A stretch of DNA of 64,000 bases, taken from WLMZ01 sp031410915 (GTDB taxonomy: Bacteria; Actinomycetota; Acidimicrobiia; Acidimicrobiales; Ilumatobacteraceae). Positions 8,981-17,690 of the stretch are shown here, one piece after another. Location of the stretch: contig JANNZY010000158.1 in assembly GCA_031410915.1 (NCBI GenBank), forward strand, positions 62,001-126,000. Reading direction: 5' to 3'. The notes beneath the pieces are model-generated. The model had not been told where the DNA came from. It ran no database searches and saw only the letters and a program-made list of their open reading frames with translations. How positions within the stretch are numbered: position 1 is the first letter of the stretch; the number at the start of each line of letters is the position of its first letter. Both the position numbers and the translations under genes were made by a program.

Positions 8981-11884
8981 ATGGTCGGCACTATGCACTC
9001 GCGAGCTCCGTCTCCGGACTTCGTCGGACGAAGTGGCGAGCTGGCAGTCTTCGACCGCGCGATTGCGGACGCATGTCATGGGTTGCCGTCGGTTCTGTTG
9101 GTCAGCGGGGACGCCGGGATCGGCAAGACGACCATCGTGAGCGAGAGCGCCGCTCGCGCGGGTGTGGATCTGTACCTCGGGCGGTCCACGCACATCGGTG
9201 GTGACACCATTCCGCTGGCGCCGCTCGCCGATCTGCTGCGCCAGGTGCGCAGGTCGACAGCTGATCTGTTGTCCGCGACACCGGCCCTCGCGGTGCTGCA
9301 CGACTGGTCCGCGCCGCGCGCGGGCGTATCCGCGCTCGGTGGATCGTCACACGGTGGCCTGTTCGTTGCCGTCCTCGAGCTGCTCGACCACCTGGCGGCT
9401 GAAGCACCGATCGTGGCGGGGTTCGAAGACCTGCACTGGGCCGACGCCGTGACCTGGGATCTGTTCGACTTCCTGGCCCGCAACCTGATCGACGAGCGGG
9501 TGGTGCTCGTCGGCACCTACCGGGCCAACGAGGTTGCCGGCAGCCCGAAGCAGCGAGCCCGACTCGCCGAGCTCAGCCGGCTGCCGGCGGCTCGTCGCAT
9601 GCACCTCGAGGGGTTGGACCGCGACGAGATCGCGCAGCGGATCGGAATGCTGCTCGGGACGCCGGCACCGAGCGTGCTCGTCGATCAAGTGGTCGCGCGC
9701 GGTCGCGGGAATCCGTTCTTCACCGGCGAGCTGGTTGCCGCGCACGTGTCGGGCGAGGCCATTCCGCTCGTGCTGTCCGACTTGATCTCGGCCGAGATCG
9801 CCGATCTGGACGACCGCGCCCGCCTCGTGCTCGGTGCGGTCGCGGCGATTGGGCGCGAGACGCCCCACGATCTGCTCGTGTCGATCGTCGGCCTCACGGA
9901 GCGCGACGTGGAAGCCGCACTGCGCACTGTTGTCGACGCTCGGTTGCTGGCCGTCAACAACGATGCCTACCGCTTCCGCCACCCGCTGCTCGGCGAGGTC
10001 GTCTACGCCGACCTGCTCCCACCGCAACGAACTCGCCTTCACCGAAGCATCGCAGCATCGCTGGCGCAGCAGTCAGCCGACGCACTGCGACGAGCGGACC
10101 GGGCCGGTGAGCTCGCCTTTCACCTCGACCGCGCCGGCGACATCGAGGGCGCCTTTGCCGCATTGCTCGCCGCGGCCGACGCCGCGGAGACGGTCGCCCC
10201 GGCGGCCGCGTTCGGACATCTGGAACGTGCCTTCGAGTTGTGGGATGCGACAGGCGCGAGCGCCTCAGCGGCCAACCGGGCCCACCGCCTGTGGCAAGCG
10301 GCCGACATCGCGACCTCCACCGTCGGCAACGCGCGAGCCGTGGAGCTGGCACGTGCTGCCTCTGAACAAGGGCTGCCTCCGCTCGGTGCCGCATGGGGTC
10401 ATGAACGACTTGGTCGCTACCTCTGGGCCACCGGTCGCCTGCAGGAGAGCGCGAACGAGTTCGCCCAGGCGGTGGCGCTGCTCGGGAACGAGCAAGATCC
10501 CACCGCAGCACCGGTCTATGCCGGCCTCGCCCAGGCCGAGACACTCGCGGGACGCGACGCGGCCGCAGAGCAGTGGTGCGGAAAGGTCTTCGAACTCGTC
10601 CAGTCACCCGGCGACAACCCGGTCGCGTGGAGCATGGCTCGCCGGGCGCTGGGCATCGTCCGCAGCAATCAGGGCGACCCGGCCACCGCGGTGGAGCTCT
10701 GTCGAGCGTCCATGGCGGCCGCCCCGAACGCGCAGAGCCGCGCGCTTGCTGGTCTCTACCTGTGCGTCACCCTCGGCGACGCCGGTGAGTACGAGGCAGA
10801 GCTCGCCACCGCCCAGGACGCCGTCGCCGAAGGACACCTCACCGGCCTCGATCGCGGCAACGGGTGCTACTTCGACTCGCTCGCCGCAGATGCGCTCGTC
10901 CGTCTCGGTCGATGGACCGAGGTCGCAGGTCTACTCGCCCGCCATCCGCTTCCCGACACGCTGCCGGTCGCCCGCCTGCAACTCGCGCGGGTGAAGGCGA
11001 CGCTGGCGGCACGACGCGGCGACACCAGCGAAGCACTCGAGCACCTCGCCGCCGCGCATCAACTGCCGATCGATGGGTGGCATGCAATCCTTCGCGACGC
11101 CGCAACCGCCGACGTCCACGTCACGCTGGGGAACTGGGACGAGGCGACGCGCGTGGGTGAGCGCGGGTGGGCGGCGACCTGTGCAACCTCGGCGCTGTGG
11201 GCGGCCAGGTTCGCGATGTTCGCAACGGTCGCCGAGGTGGAGCGAGCACTCGACCAGCGAGCGCGCCGCGAGCCGATCGACGTGGACGCGACCGTTGCCC
11301 GCCTGCAGCACCGACTCGACCTCGTGCGAAAGCTCGCCGGGAATGTGCCGGGCGGTCCCCAACGCGACACCGCCGCGCACCTCGCCCACGCAATTGCCAG
11401 CCTGACCCGACTCAAGGTGTCGGATGCAGATGCGTGGTCCGAAGCCGTGGCCCGCTGGACCGAACTCGGCGATCGTTGGGCAACAGCGGTGGCCCTCGTC
11501 CGCGAAGCCGAGGCGGCGGCGCTGGCCGGCGCAGCGGATCGGGCGGCGTCATCGCTGCGACAAGGTCATGCGATCGCAGCCGACCTCGGTGCAGGTCCGT
11601 TGCTCGCAGAGATCGATGCCGTGTCCAGTCGCACGCGCATCAGCATCGAAGCACCAACCCGGGTCGAGCTGGACGCGACCTCCGCCGAGCGGCTCGGTCT
11701 GACTCCGCGGGAAGGGGAAGTTCTGGCACTGGTCGCCGGCGGCCGGACCAATCGTCAGATCGGCGACGAGCTGTACGTGTCGGAGAAGACAGCCAGCGTG
11801 CATGTGTCGAACATCTTGCGCAAGCTCGGCGTCAACAGCAGGGTCGATGCAGCAGCCGTCGCCCAGCGTCTCGGCATCGCCTGA
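8981..11884 (+). CDS. LuxR-family ATPase regulator (LAL type), second copy
   Basis: A 967-residue regulator. An AAA/STAND ATPase module lies at the N-terminus (Walker A SGDAGIGKTT near residues 42-51; FEDLHWAD as Walker B near 150). A long alpha-helical region of TPR-like repeats follows, and a C-terminal LuxR helix-turn-helix (LGLTPREGEVLALVAGGRTN, then VSEKTASVHVSNILRKLGV). Two in-frame starts exist, ATG 8981 and ATG 8993. A GATAAT box at 8977-8982 is well placed as a -10 for a leaderless transcript starting at 8993, so the shorter form may be the real one. It is 68 bases upstream of the carotenoid-oxygenase-like gene and divergent from the lipoprotein hydrolase; both are plausible targets. 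Confidence 0.9.
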   Translation: MVGTMHSRAPSPDFVGRSGELAVFDRAIADACHGLPSVLLVSGDAGIGKTTIVSESAARAGVDLYLGRSTHIGGDTIPLAPLADLLRQVRRSTADLLSATPALAVLHDWSAPRAGVSALGGSSHGGLFVAVLELLDHLAAEAPIVAGFEDLHWADAVTWDLFDFLARNLIDERVVLVGTYRANEVAGSPKQRARLAELSRLPAARRMHLEGLDRDEIAQRIGMLLGTPAPSVLVDQVVARGRGNPFFTGELVAAHVSGEAIPLVLSDLISAEIADLDDRARLVLGAVAAIGRETPHDLLVSIVGLTERDVEAALRTVVDARLLAVNNDAYRFRHPLLGEVVYADLLPPQRTRLHRSIAASLAQQSADALRRADRAGELAFHLDRAGDIEGAFAALLAAADAAETVAPAAAFGHLERAFELWDATGASASAANRAHRLWQAADIATSTVGNARAVELARAASEQGLPPLGAAWGHERLGRYLWATGRLQESANEFAQAVALLGNEQDPTAAPVYAGLAQAETLAGRDAAAEQWCGKVFELVQSPGDNPVAWSMARRALGIVRSNQGDPATAVELCRASMAAAPNAQSRALAGLYLCVTLGDAGEYEAELATAQDAVAEGHLTGLDRGNGCYFDSLAADALVRLGRWTEVAGLLARHPLPDTLPVARLQLARVKATLAARRGDTSEALEHLAAAHQLPIDGWHAILRDAATADVHVTLGNWDEATRVGERGWAATCATSALWAARFAMFATVAEVERALDQRARREPIDVDATVARLQHRLDLVRKLAGNVPGGPQRDTAAHLAHAIASLTRLKVSDADAWSEAVARWTELGDRWATAVALVREAEAAALAGAADRAASSLRQGHAIAADLGAGPLLAEIDAVSSRTRISIEAPTRVELDATSAERLGLTPREGEVLALVAGGRTNRQIGDELYVSEKTASVHVSNILRKLGVNSRVDAAAVAQRLGIA

Positions 11885-11952
11885 GGCAGATCTCGTGATC
11901 TGAGGTGGCGCGCCCGATGTGCATGGTTGGGCCTTAGGTCGACCATGACCTC

Positions 11953-13047
11953 ATGCCCTGGCCGACCGATCCGACGAACCCTCGCTCGACGGCACGCGAT
12001 CTCGACGTGAGCGGTACCCTCCCCCCCGCGTTGTCCGGCGGTCTGGTCGCGATCGGTCGCGACGGCGTGGTCCACTCGTTTGATCTGCACCGGGGCCACG
12101 TCACGCATCTCGCGCGCAGCATTGTCACGGGAGCAGCGGTCACAGATCTCGTCATCTTCGACGGCTCGATCCTCGTGTACGGCGAGGACTCCTCGGTCCG
12201 CCAGCTGAGCACCGAGGTCGGCACGTTGCGACGGGTCGACCTCGCCGGGCACCGGCGCACGGTCGCCGCGTGTCCGAGGTACGACCGCTCCAGCGGCGAA
12301 CTGCATCTCGTGGCTCGCGACGTGGCCGGAGCGCAGATGCACGTCGTGGTACCGGCCGGGGCACTCACCCGCCAGAGCCGACCCATCGAGGATGCGCCGT
12401 CGCGAATCGAAGGACTCGCGATCGGCATCGATCACCTCGTCTTCGTCGCCGACGGCGTGGCCGGGGTAGCACCTCGCGACGGCGATGCGCGCGCCACGTG
12501 GATGCCGACCGATGCCGCCGCGCCGACGCCTGTTCACACCCATCGGGCCGGCGACACCGTCATCTTGCTCGCACTCACGCCGTCGCTCGAGCGCTGGATC
12601 CTGCACCCCGACAACGGCACCATCGAGCGCCAGGTGCTGGACCCGACGGCCCAAGACTTCGCGCACAGCAGCGTGGACGCCATCGAGGGAGTGCCCGGAT
12701 TCGTGTGGACCGCCGGCGGCGAAACGATCGGTCGACACGATCTCGTCGAGTTGCGCAGCACCCGTTTCGACCTGGCTCCGTGTGTGCCTGGCGATTTCGT
12801 CATCGTCGCCGACCCAGCGCGCCCCGGTGCCGTGGGCGGTGGCTGGTTCGCCGGATTCATGCATGACGCGTCGGGCAGCGACGCCGAGCTCTGGGTGCTC
12901 GACGCGGCCGACCTCACCCGGCCGGCCATCGCCACGATCAGCATCCCCGGGCTGACACCTCTCGGGCTCCGCTGCACGTGGTTCCCCTCGACCCAGCAGT
13001 CATCACAAGAGCAATCACCATCATCATCGAAAGAGGACAGACCATGA
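11953..13047 (+). CDS. Degenerate carotenoid-cleavage-oxygenase homologue (likely inactive)
   Basis: A 364-residue protein. The fold signature of the carotenoid oxygenase (RPE65/CCD) family is visible: an N-terminal VSGTLPPALSGGLVAIGRDG aligning to the family G-x-P-x-x-L-x-G start, a GELHLVARD stretch after a CPRYDRSSG motif, and the C-terminal ELWVLDAADLTRPAIATISI beta-blade. The family binds Fe(II) with four His. Here the usual HPK-x-D has become CPRYD, the usual HDF-x-x-T appears as EGLAIG, and the usual GFHG-T-W is GLRCTW; only a His in PVHTHRAGD may remain. It is also about 100 residues shorter than active members. I infer a pseudo-enzyme, perhaps a binding or regulatory propeller. It is coupled by an ATGA overlap to the reductase gene downstream. 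Confidence 0.7.
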   Translation: MPWPTDPTNPRSTARDLDVSGTLPPALSGGLVAIGRDGVVHSFDLHRGHVTHLARSIVTGAAVTDLVIFDGSILVYGEDSSVRQLSTEVGTLRRVDLAGHRRTVAACPRYDRSSGELHLVARDVAGAQMHVVVPAGALTRQSRPIEDAPSRIEGLAIGIDHLVFVADGVAGVAPRDGDARATWMPTDAAAPTPVHTHRAGDTVILLALTPSLERWILHPDNGTIERQVLDPTAQDFAHSSVDAIEGVPGFVWTAGGETIGRHDLVELRSTRFDLAPCVPGDFVIVADPARPGAVGGGWFAGFMHDASGSDAELWVLDAADLTRPAIATISIPGLTPLGLRCTWFPSTQQSSQEQSPSSSKEDRP

Positions 13048-14114
13048 ACACCACCAATCACCCACAGCGCGAGACGTCCCCCGCACCGGCACCACCGGCG
13101 ACGGTGACGATGCGGGCCATCGTGCAAGACCGATACGGCTCCAGCGACACCTGGCAACTCGCCGACATCGGCCGCCCCGAGATCGCGGCTCACGAGGTGC
13201 TCGTCCACGTGCACGCTGCCGGACTCGACCGGGGAACCTGGCACTCGATGACCGGCCGCCCGTACCTGATGCGGATCATGGGCTTCGGCTTCCGCTCACC
13301 GAAGAACCGGGTCCCCGGACTCGCCCTCGCGGGAACTGTTGCTGCCGTCGGGGCGAACGTCACCCGGTTCACGGTCGGCGACGAGGTCTTCGGAGTCAGC
13401 CGAGGCGCGTTCGCCGAATATGCCGCCGCCCGCGAGGACAAGCTCGCCCACAAGCACTCAACCCTCGACTTCGAACAGGCTGCCGCCGTTCCGGTCTCCG
13501 CGACGACTGCCCTCCAAGGGCTGCGCCTCGGCCGCGTCGAATCGGGACAAAAAGTCTTGATCATCGGCGCATCCGGCGGCGTCGGCACCTACGCCGTGCA
13601 GCTCGCGAAGGCATATGGCGCCGAGGTCACCGGCGTGTGCAGCGCGGCCAAGTCCGATCTCGTCCGGTCGCTGGGCGCCGACCACACCATCGACTACGCC
13701 ACCGATGACGTCACCGACGGATCGCGCCGCTACGACCTGATCCTCGACATCGCCGGCAACACGTCGCTGCGACGCCTCCGGCGCGCGCTCAACCCGACTG
13801 GCAGCCTCGTCATCGTCGGCGGCGAGAGCAAGGGCAACCTGACTGGAGGATTCGGAAGGAGCCTACGCGCGCCATTGCTGTCGATCTTCGTGCGGCAGCG
13901 GCTGACCATGCTCGTGTCCAAGGAACACCATGCCGACCTGCTGCCCCTGACTGATCTCATCGACGCCGGAAAGGTCACGCCAAGCATCGACGCGACGTAC
14001 ACCCTCGCCCAGGCACAGGACGCGATGCGCAAACTCGAAGCCGGCACTGTCCGCGGCAAGATATGCATCACGATGCCGTCACCGTCTCCTGGGCCGGTCG
14101 AGGTGCAGTCGTGA
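13044..14114 (+). CDS. Zinc-independent MDR oxidoreductase (quinone-oxidoreductase-like)
   Basis: A 356-residue medium-chain dehydrogenase/reductase. A GroES-like N-terminal half (VPGLALAGTVAAVGANVTRF, VGDEVFG) is followed by a Rossmann domain with GASGGVGTYAVQLAKAYGA near residues 180-198 and the NADP-related CSAAKSDLVRSLGAD. The structural and catalytic zinc Cys/His pattern of alcohol dehydrogenases is absent, so it belongs with NADPH:quinone reductases and enone reductases. The start at 13044 has an AGAGGA ribosome site and overlaps the upstream stop by four bases, which makes it the partner of the oxygenase-like protein. The N-terminal 30 residues are Pro/Thr-rich and not part of the fold. 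The substrate is unknown. Confidence 0.88.
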   Translation: MNTTNHPQRETSPAPAPPATVTMRAIVQDRYGSSDTWQLADIGRPEIAAHEVLVHVHAAGLDRGTWHSMTGRPYLMRIMGFGFRSPKNRVPGLALAGTVAAVGANVTRFTVGDEVFGVSRGAFAEYAAAREDKLAHKHSTLDFEQAAAVPVSATTALQGLRLGRVESGQKVLIIGASGGVGTYAVQLAKAYGAEVTGVCSAAKSDLVRSLGADHTIDYATDDVTDGSRRYDLILDIAGNTSLRRLRRALNPTGSLVIVGGESKGNLTGGFGRSLRAPLLSIFVRQRLTMLVSKEHHADLLPLTDLIDAGKVTPSIDATYTLAQAQDAMRKLEAGTVRGKICITMPSPSPGPVEVQS

Positions 14115-14157
14115 GCCACCTGCGAGGAGCAATCAGGCGAGCCTGACGCATGAGACT

Positions 14158-14195
14158 GTCACCTTGCGGAAACACGGTGCACAACGTGCCGAAAC
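14158..14195 (+). promoter_or_regulatory. GlnR-type nitrogen-control site upstream of urtA
   Basis: GTCAC-N6-GAAAC at 14158-14173 is an exact match to the actinobacterial GlnR half-site pair (GTnAC-N6-GAAAC). After six bases a second, in-phase N11-GAAAC lies at 14180-14195, where the first half (CACAA) is degraded. The 22-bp period matches the a-site/b-site arrangement known for GlnR. The site ends 61 bases before the urtA start. Confidence 0.7.
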
Positions 14196-14218
14196 CGGCC
14201 GTCCCTAGGTTGTCGCCC

Positions 14219-14239
14219 GTCACACGCCCCCCGTGTGAC
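14219..14239. promoter_or_regulatory. Inverted repeat in urtA leader
   Basis: GTCACACG and its exact complement CGTGTGAC flank five C residues, directly upstream of the AAAGGGGA ribosome site of urtA. It could act as an operator or as an RNA stem close to the start codon. Confidence 0.45.
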
Positions 14240-14256
14240 CAAAGGGGAAGACACAC

Positions 14257-15576
14257 ATGTTCAGAAAACCATTGCGCCGACCGCGCTTGGGCATCGGTGC
14301 AGCCGTCGCGCTGTCGCTGATCGCCGCTGCGTGCGGATCGGATGACAAATCGTCGAGCAGCACCAGCCCGGCGAGCAGTCCTGCCGGCAGCCCGGCAAGC
14401 ACACCGGCAACCACACCGACCAGCAGCGGTGACGCTGCATCCGGCGACACCTGCGTCGACGGTGACAGCGTCGAGCTGGGTTTCCTCAACTCGACATCGG
14501 GTGTGATGGCCATCAGTGAGCAGACGGTACGCGACTCGCTCATGCTCGCGGCCGAGGAGATCAATGCTGCCGGCGGCATTTTCGGCAAGCAGATCAAGTT
14601 CATCGAAGAGGACGGTCAGAGCGAGCCGACGATCTTCGCCGAAAAGATCAGCAAGCTGCTCACCGAGGACAAGGTCGCCGCCGTGTTCGGCGGTTGGACG
14701 TCGGCGTCTCGCAAGGCGATGCTGCCCGTGGTCGAAGGCGCCAACGGGCTGCTGTTCTACCCGGTCCAGTACGAGGGTCTCGAAGCGTCGAAGAACATCT
14801 ACTACACCGGTGCGACGACCAACCAGCAGATCATCCCGGCCATGGACTTCTTGAAGTCCAAGGGCGTGAAGACGCTGTTCCTCGCCGGGTCCGACTACGT
14901 GTTCCCCCGCACCGCGAACAAGATCATCAAGCAGTACGCCAAGGAGCTCGGCATCGAGATCGTCGGTGAGGAATACGTGCCGCTCGACAGTGACGACTGG
15001 ACGACGCAGGTCGCCAAGATCGCCGCGGCCAAGCCCGACTTCGTGTTCAACACGATCAACGGCTCGTCCAACGTCGGCTTCATCAAGGCCTACGACGAGG
15101 CCGGTCTTGGGCCGGACAACTCGCCGATCATCTCGGTGTCGATCGCCGAAGAAGAAGCTCCGTCGATGGGCGTGGACCTCACCGGTCAGTACGCCGCCTG
15201 GAACTACTTCGAGAGCGTCGACAGCCCGGCCAACACGACGTTCATCACGGCCTTCCAAGCCAAGTACGGCACGGACCGGCCGACCTCTGACCCGATGGAA
15301 GCCGCGTACACCTCGCTCTATCTCTACAAGAACATCGTCGAGAAGGCGCAGTCGTTCTGCGTGGATGCCGTGAACGCAGCATCCGGTGGCGTGACCTTTG
15401 AAGCGCCCGAGGGCCTGGTCACGGTCAACGGTGAGAACCACCACATCGCCAAGACCGGTTTGATCGGCCAGATCAACGCCACGAACCAGTTCGACATCGT
15501 GTGGACGTCCGACGGGCCGATCGAGCCAGATCCGTTCCTCGAGGGTTACAGCTGGTGGGACCCGAACGCGGGGTGA
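14257..15576 (+). CDS. urtA: Urea ABC transporter substrate-binding lipoprotein UrtA
   Basis: A 439-residue extracytoplasmic binding protein. The signal peptide ends in LIAAAC (lipid-modified Cys at about 26), and a Ser/Thr/Pro linker leads to the type I periplasmic-binding fold. UrtA-specific stretches are plain: YPVQYEGLEASKNIYYTGA, TNQQIIPA, the later AAWNYFESVD, DPMEAAYTS and the C-terminal GLVTVNGENHHIAKTG. These separate it from leucine/isoleucine-binding relatives. It delivers urea (or short amides) to the UrtBC channel. It is the first gene of the urt operon, behind a GlnR-type site, so induction under nitrogen limitation is expected. The start at 14257 has an AAAGGGGA ribosome site. 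Confidence 0.95.
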   Translation: MFRKPLRRPRLGIGAAVALSLIAAACGSDDKSSSSTSPASSPAGSPASTPATTPTSSGDAASGDTCVDGDSVELGFLNSTSGVMAISEQTVRDSLMLAAEEINAAGGIFGKQIKFIEEDGQSEPTIFAEKISKLLTEDKVAAVFGGWTSASRKAMLPVVEGANGLLFYPVQYEGLEASKNIYYTGATTNQQIIPAMDFLKSKGVKTLFLAGSDYVFPRTANKIIKQYAKELGIEIVGEEYVPLDSDDWTTQVAKIAAAKPDFVFNTINGSSNVGFIKAYDEAGLGPDNSPIISVSIAEEEAPSMGVDLTGQYAAWNYFESVDSPANTTFITAFQAKYGTDRPTSDPMEAAYTSLYLYKNIVEKAQSFCVDAVNAASGGVTFEAPEGLVTVNGENHHIAKTGLIGQINATNQFDIVWTSDGPIEPDPFLEGYSWWDPNAG

Positions 15577-15605
15577 CGCCCCGGGTTCCAACCCGTGTCG
15601 GTCGT

Positions 15606-15635
15606 GGGGGTGTCGTGCGTCAGCGCGGCACCCCC
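15606..15635 (+). terminator. Hairpin between urtA and urtB (attenuator or processing site)
   Basis: Ten-base-pair stem with one G-U wobble (GGGGGTGTCG pairing with CGGCACCCCC) around a ten-base loop, sitting 30 bases after the urtA stop and 35 bases before urtB. In binding-protein operons such hairpins commonly protect the abundant upstream message and reduce read-through into the permease genes. Confidence 0.5.
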
Positions 15636-15669
15636 GCCCGACCTGCATGACGATTCTGAAAGCAGAAGG

Positions 15670-16554
15670 ATGAACGTACTCACAACCCCTTTCCTCACCG
15701 GTACTGCGACCGGCGCGATCTTGCTGCTGGCTGCGCTCGGACTCACGCTCACGTTCGGACAGATGGGCGTGATCAACATGGCGAACGGTGAGTTCTTGAT
15801 GGTGGGCGCGTACGCCGCGTACGTCACCCAGCAGGTGATCAGCAGCCCCGGCCTGTCCACCGTCGTCGCGCTGCCGATGGCCTTCATCGTCGCTGGCCTC
15901 CTCGGGTTGCTGCTGGAGGTCGCGATCATCCAATGGATGTACAGACGCCCGCTCGACACACTGCTCGTGACGGTCGGCGTGTCCTTGGTCCTCCAGCAGC
16001 TCGCACAAGATGTCTTCGGTGCTCAAGGCGATCCGGTCACCGCGCCGAGTTGGCTGGGTGGCCGCATCTCGGTGTTCGGCTACGAGTGGCCCCACCGCCA
16101 ACTCTTCACGATCGTGCTCGCGCTCGGCTCGCTCGGCGCGCTCAGCGCCGTCCTGAAGTACAGCTCGTTCGGTCGCAAGATCCGAGCGACGGTCCAGAAC
16201 CGAGAGCTCGCCGAGACGCTCGGTGTCTCGACACGGAGCATCGACCGCATCACCTTCTTCCTCGGCTCTGGCATGGCCGGTGTCGGCGGGGTCGCGATCG
16301 CGCTCATCTCGGGCACGAACCCGACGCTCGGCACGTCCTACATCATCCCGGCGTTCCTCGTCGTCGTCGTCGGGGGCGTCGGACAGTTGAAGGGAACGGT
16401 GATCGCGGCATGGGCTGTCGGCGTGGTCACCGCCTTCTTGACCGACCAGATCAGCGGAAGCTGGGCGCAGGTCATCACGTTCGCGTTGGTGGTGATCTTC
16501 CTCACGGTTCGCCCCCAGGGTCTGTTCACGGTCCGGACGAGGTCGCTGGCATGA
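15670..16554 (+). CDS. urtB: Urea ABC transporter permease UrtB
   Basis: A 294-residue LivH-type permease with about eight membrane helices. It carries the UrtB hallmarks LTLTFGQMGVINMANGEFLM near residues 24-43 and QNRELAETLGVSTRSIDRI in the cytoplasmic loop, plus the closing VRPQGLF motif. It forms the urea-conducting membrane pair with UrtC. The start at 15670 has AGAAGG just upstream and the longer open frame has none. The stop overlaps the urtC ATG (ATGA). Confidence 0.94.
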   Translation: MNVLTTPFLTGTATGAILLLAALGLTLTFGQMGVINMANGEFLMVGAYAAYVTQQVISSPGLSTVVALPMAFIVAGLLGLLLEVAIIQWMYRRPLDTLLVTVGVSLVLQQLAQDVFGAQGDPVTAPSWLGGRISVFGYEWPHRQLFTIVLALGSLGALSAVLKYSSFGRKIRATVQNRELAETLGVSTRSIDRITFFLGSGMAGVGGVAIALISGTNPTLGTSYIIPAFLVVVVGGVGQLKGTVIAAWAVGVVTAFLTDQISGSWAQVITFALVVIFLTVRPQGLFTVRTRSLA

Positions 16555-17690
16555 CGACCGCGAAGAAGCTCTTCAAGTCCCACGGTGCGTTGATCGCTGT
16601 CGGCGTCCTGGCGTACGTGCTGTTGGTCTGGGCTCCCAGTTCGATGAGCGCCTTCCGGCTCGGCAACCTCGGGAAGTACTGCGCGCTGGCACTGGCAGCG
16701 ATGGGCATCGGTCTCGCCTGGGGTCGCGGTGGCATGCTCGTCATGGGCCAAGGCGTGTTCTTCGGTCTGGGCGGCTACGCGATGGCGATGCACATGAAGC
16801 TCGAGGCCGCCGGCCCGGGCCAGGTGCCCGACTTCATGGTGTTGTACGGCGATGGCACCATGCCGGCCTGGTGGGAACCGTTCCGGAGCGGGGGTTTCAC
16901 CATCTTCGCGATCATCGCCCTGCCGGCGGTGGTTGCGTACATCCTCGGATTCGCCGTGCTGAAGCGCCGGGTGAAGGGTGCCTATCTCGCCATCCTCACC
17001 CAAGCCCTGGCGGTTGCGTTCGCGACGTTGCTGATCGCAACGATCAAGCAGACCGGTGGCTTCAACGGTCTGAACACGTTCACGACCTTCTTCGGTCACA
17101 ACCTCTACGACCCCGAGGTCAAGAAGAACCTCTACCGGATCGCCGCAGGTCTCGTGATCGTGTTCCTGGTGATCCTGTGGCAGGTCTACCGCAGCCGGTA
17201 CGGCGAACTGCTGGTCGCCACACGAGACGCCGAGGAACGCATCCGCTTCCTCGGTTACGACCCGGCGAACATCAAGTTGGTTGCGTTCGTGCTCGCAGCG
17301 ATCATGGCCAGCATCGGCGGTGCGATCTTCGTGCCGATCGCTGGCATCATCTCTCCGACCAACGTGGATGCGGCGGCCTCGATCCTGCTGATCGCCGGCG
17401 TCGCACTCGGTGGACGGGCCTCGTTGCTCGGCCCCGCGCTCGGTGCGATCGCTGTCGGCTACGGACGGTCCTCGCTGTCGGAGAGGTTCCCGACGCAGTG
17501 GACCTACTTCCAGGGGGCGCTCTTCATCGTGGTCATCTTGCTCCTACCAGGCGGCACTGCGTCACTGTGGTCGAAGCTCAAGTTCTCGATGCCCAAGATA
17601 CGGTCCCGCCGGATGAGCACGTCCCCGACGACCGACGTCGAGCTCGAGCTCGAGCTCGAACCGTCGACGCCGGCGGAGGTGCTGGCATGA
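16551..17690 (+). CDS. urtC: Urea ABC transporter permease UrtC
   Basis: A 379-residue LivM-type permease. It has about ten hydrophobic segments, the UrtC signature LAWGRGGMLVMGQGVFFGLGGY near residues 60-82 (split here across a helix), KQTGGFNGLN, and the EAA-like loop TRDAEERIRFLGYDPANIKL. After the last helix the tail contains a Glu-Leu repeat from a GAGCTC simple repeat near 17639-17660, which is a slippage-prone stretch. It overlaps both its neighbours by four bases, so it is co-translated with UrtB and UrtD. Confidence 0.94.
   Translation: MTTAKKLFKSHGALIAVGVLAYVLLVWAPSSMSAFRLGNLGKYCALALAAMGIGLAWGRGGMLVMGQGVFFGLGGYAMAMHMKLEAAGPGQVPDFMVLYGDGTMPAWWEPFRSGGFTIFAIIALPAVVAYILGFAVLKRRVKGAYLAILTQALAVAFATLLIATIKQTGGFNGLNTFTTFFGHNLYDPEVKKNLYRIAAGLVIVFLVILWQVYRSRYGELLVATRDAEERIRFLGYDPANIKLVAFVLAAIMASIGGAIFVPIAGIISPTNVDAAASILLIAGVALGGRASLLGPALGAIAVGYGRSSLSERFPTQWTYFQGALFIVVILLLPGGTASLWSKLKFSMPKIRSRRMSTSPTTDVELELELEPSTPAEVLA

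Noticed and set aside
14068..16101. 677-residue minus-strand open frame
   Set aside because: Lies opposite urtA/urtB; composition is Arg/Asp/His-rich with no domain.
17639..17660. GAGCTC simple repeat as a regulatory element
   Set aside because: It lies inside urtC and encodes a Glu-Leu run in the C-terminal tail; no sign of function beyond that.
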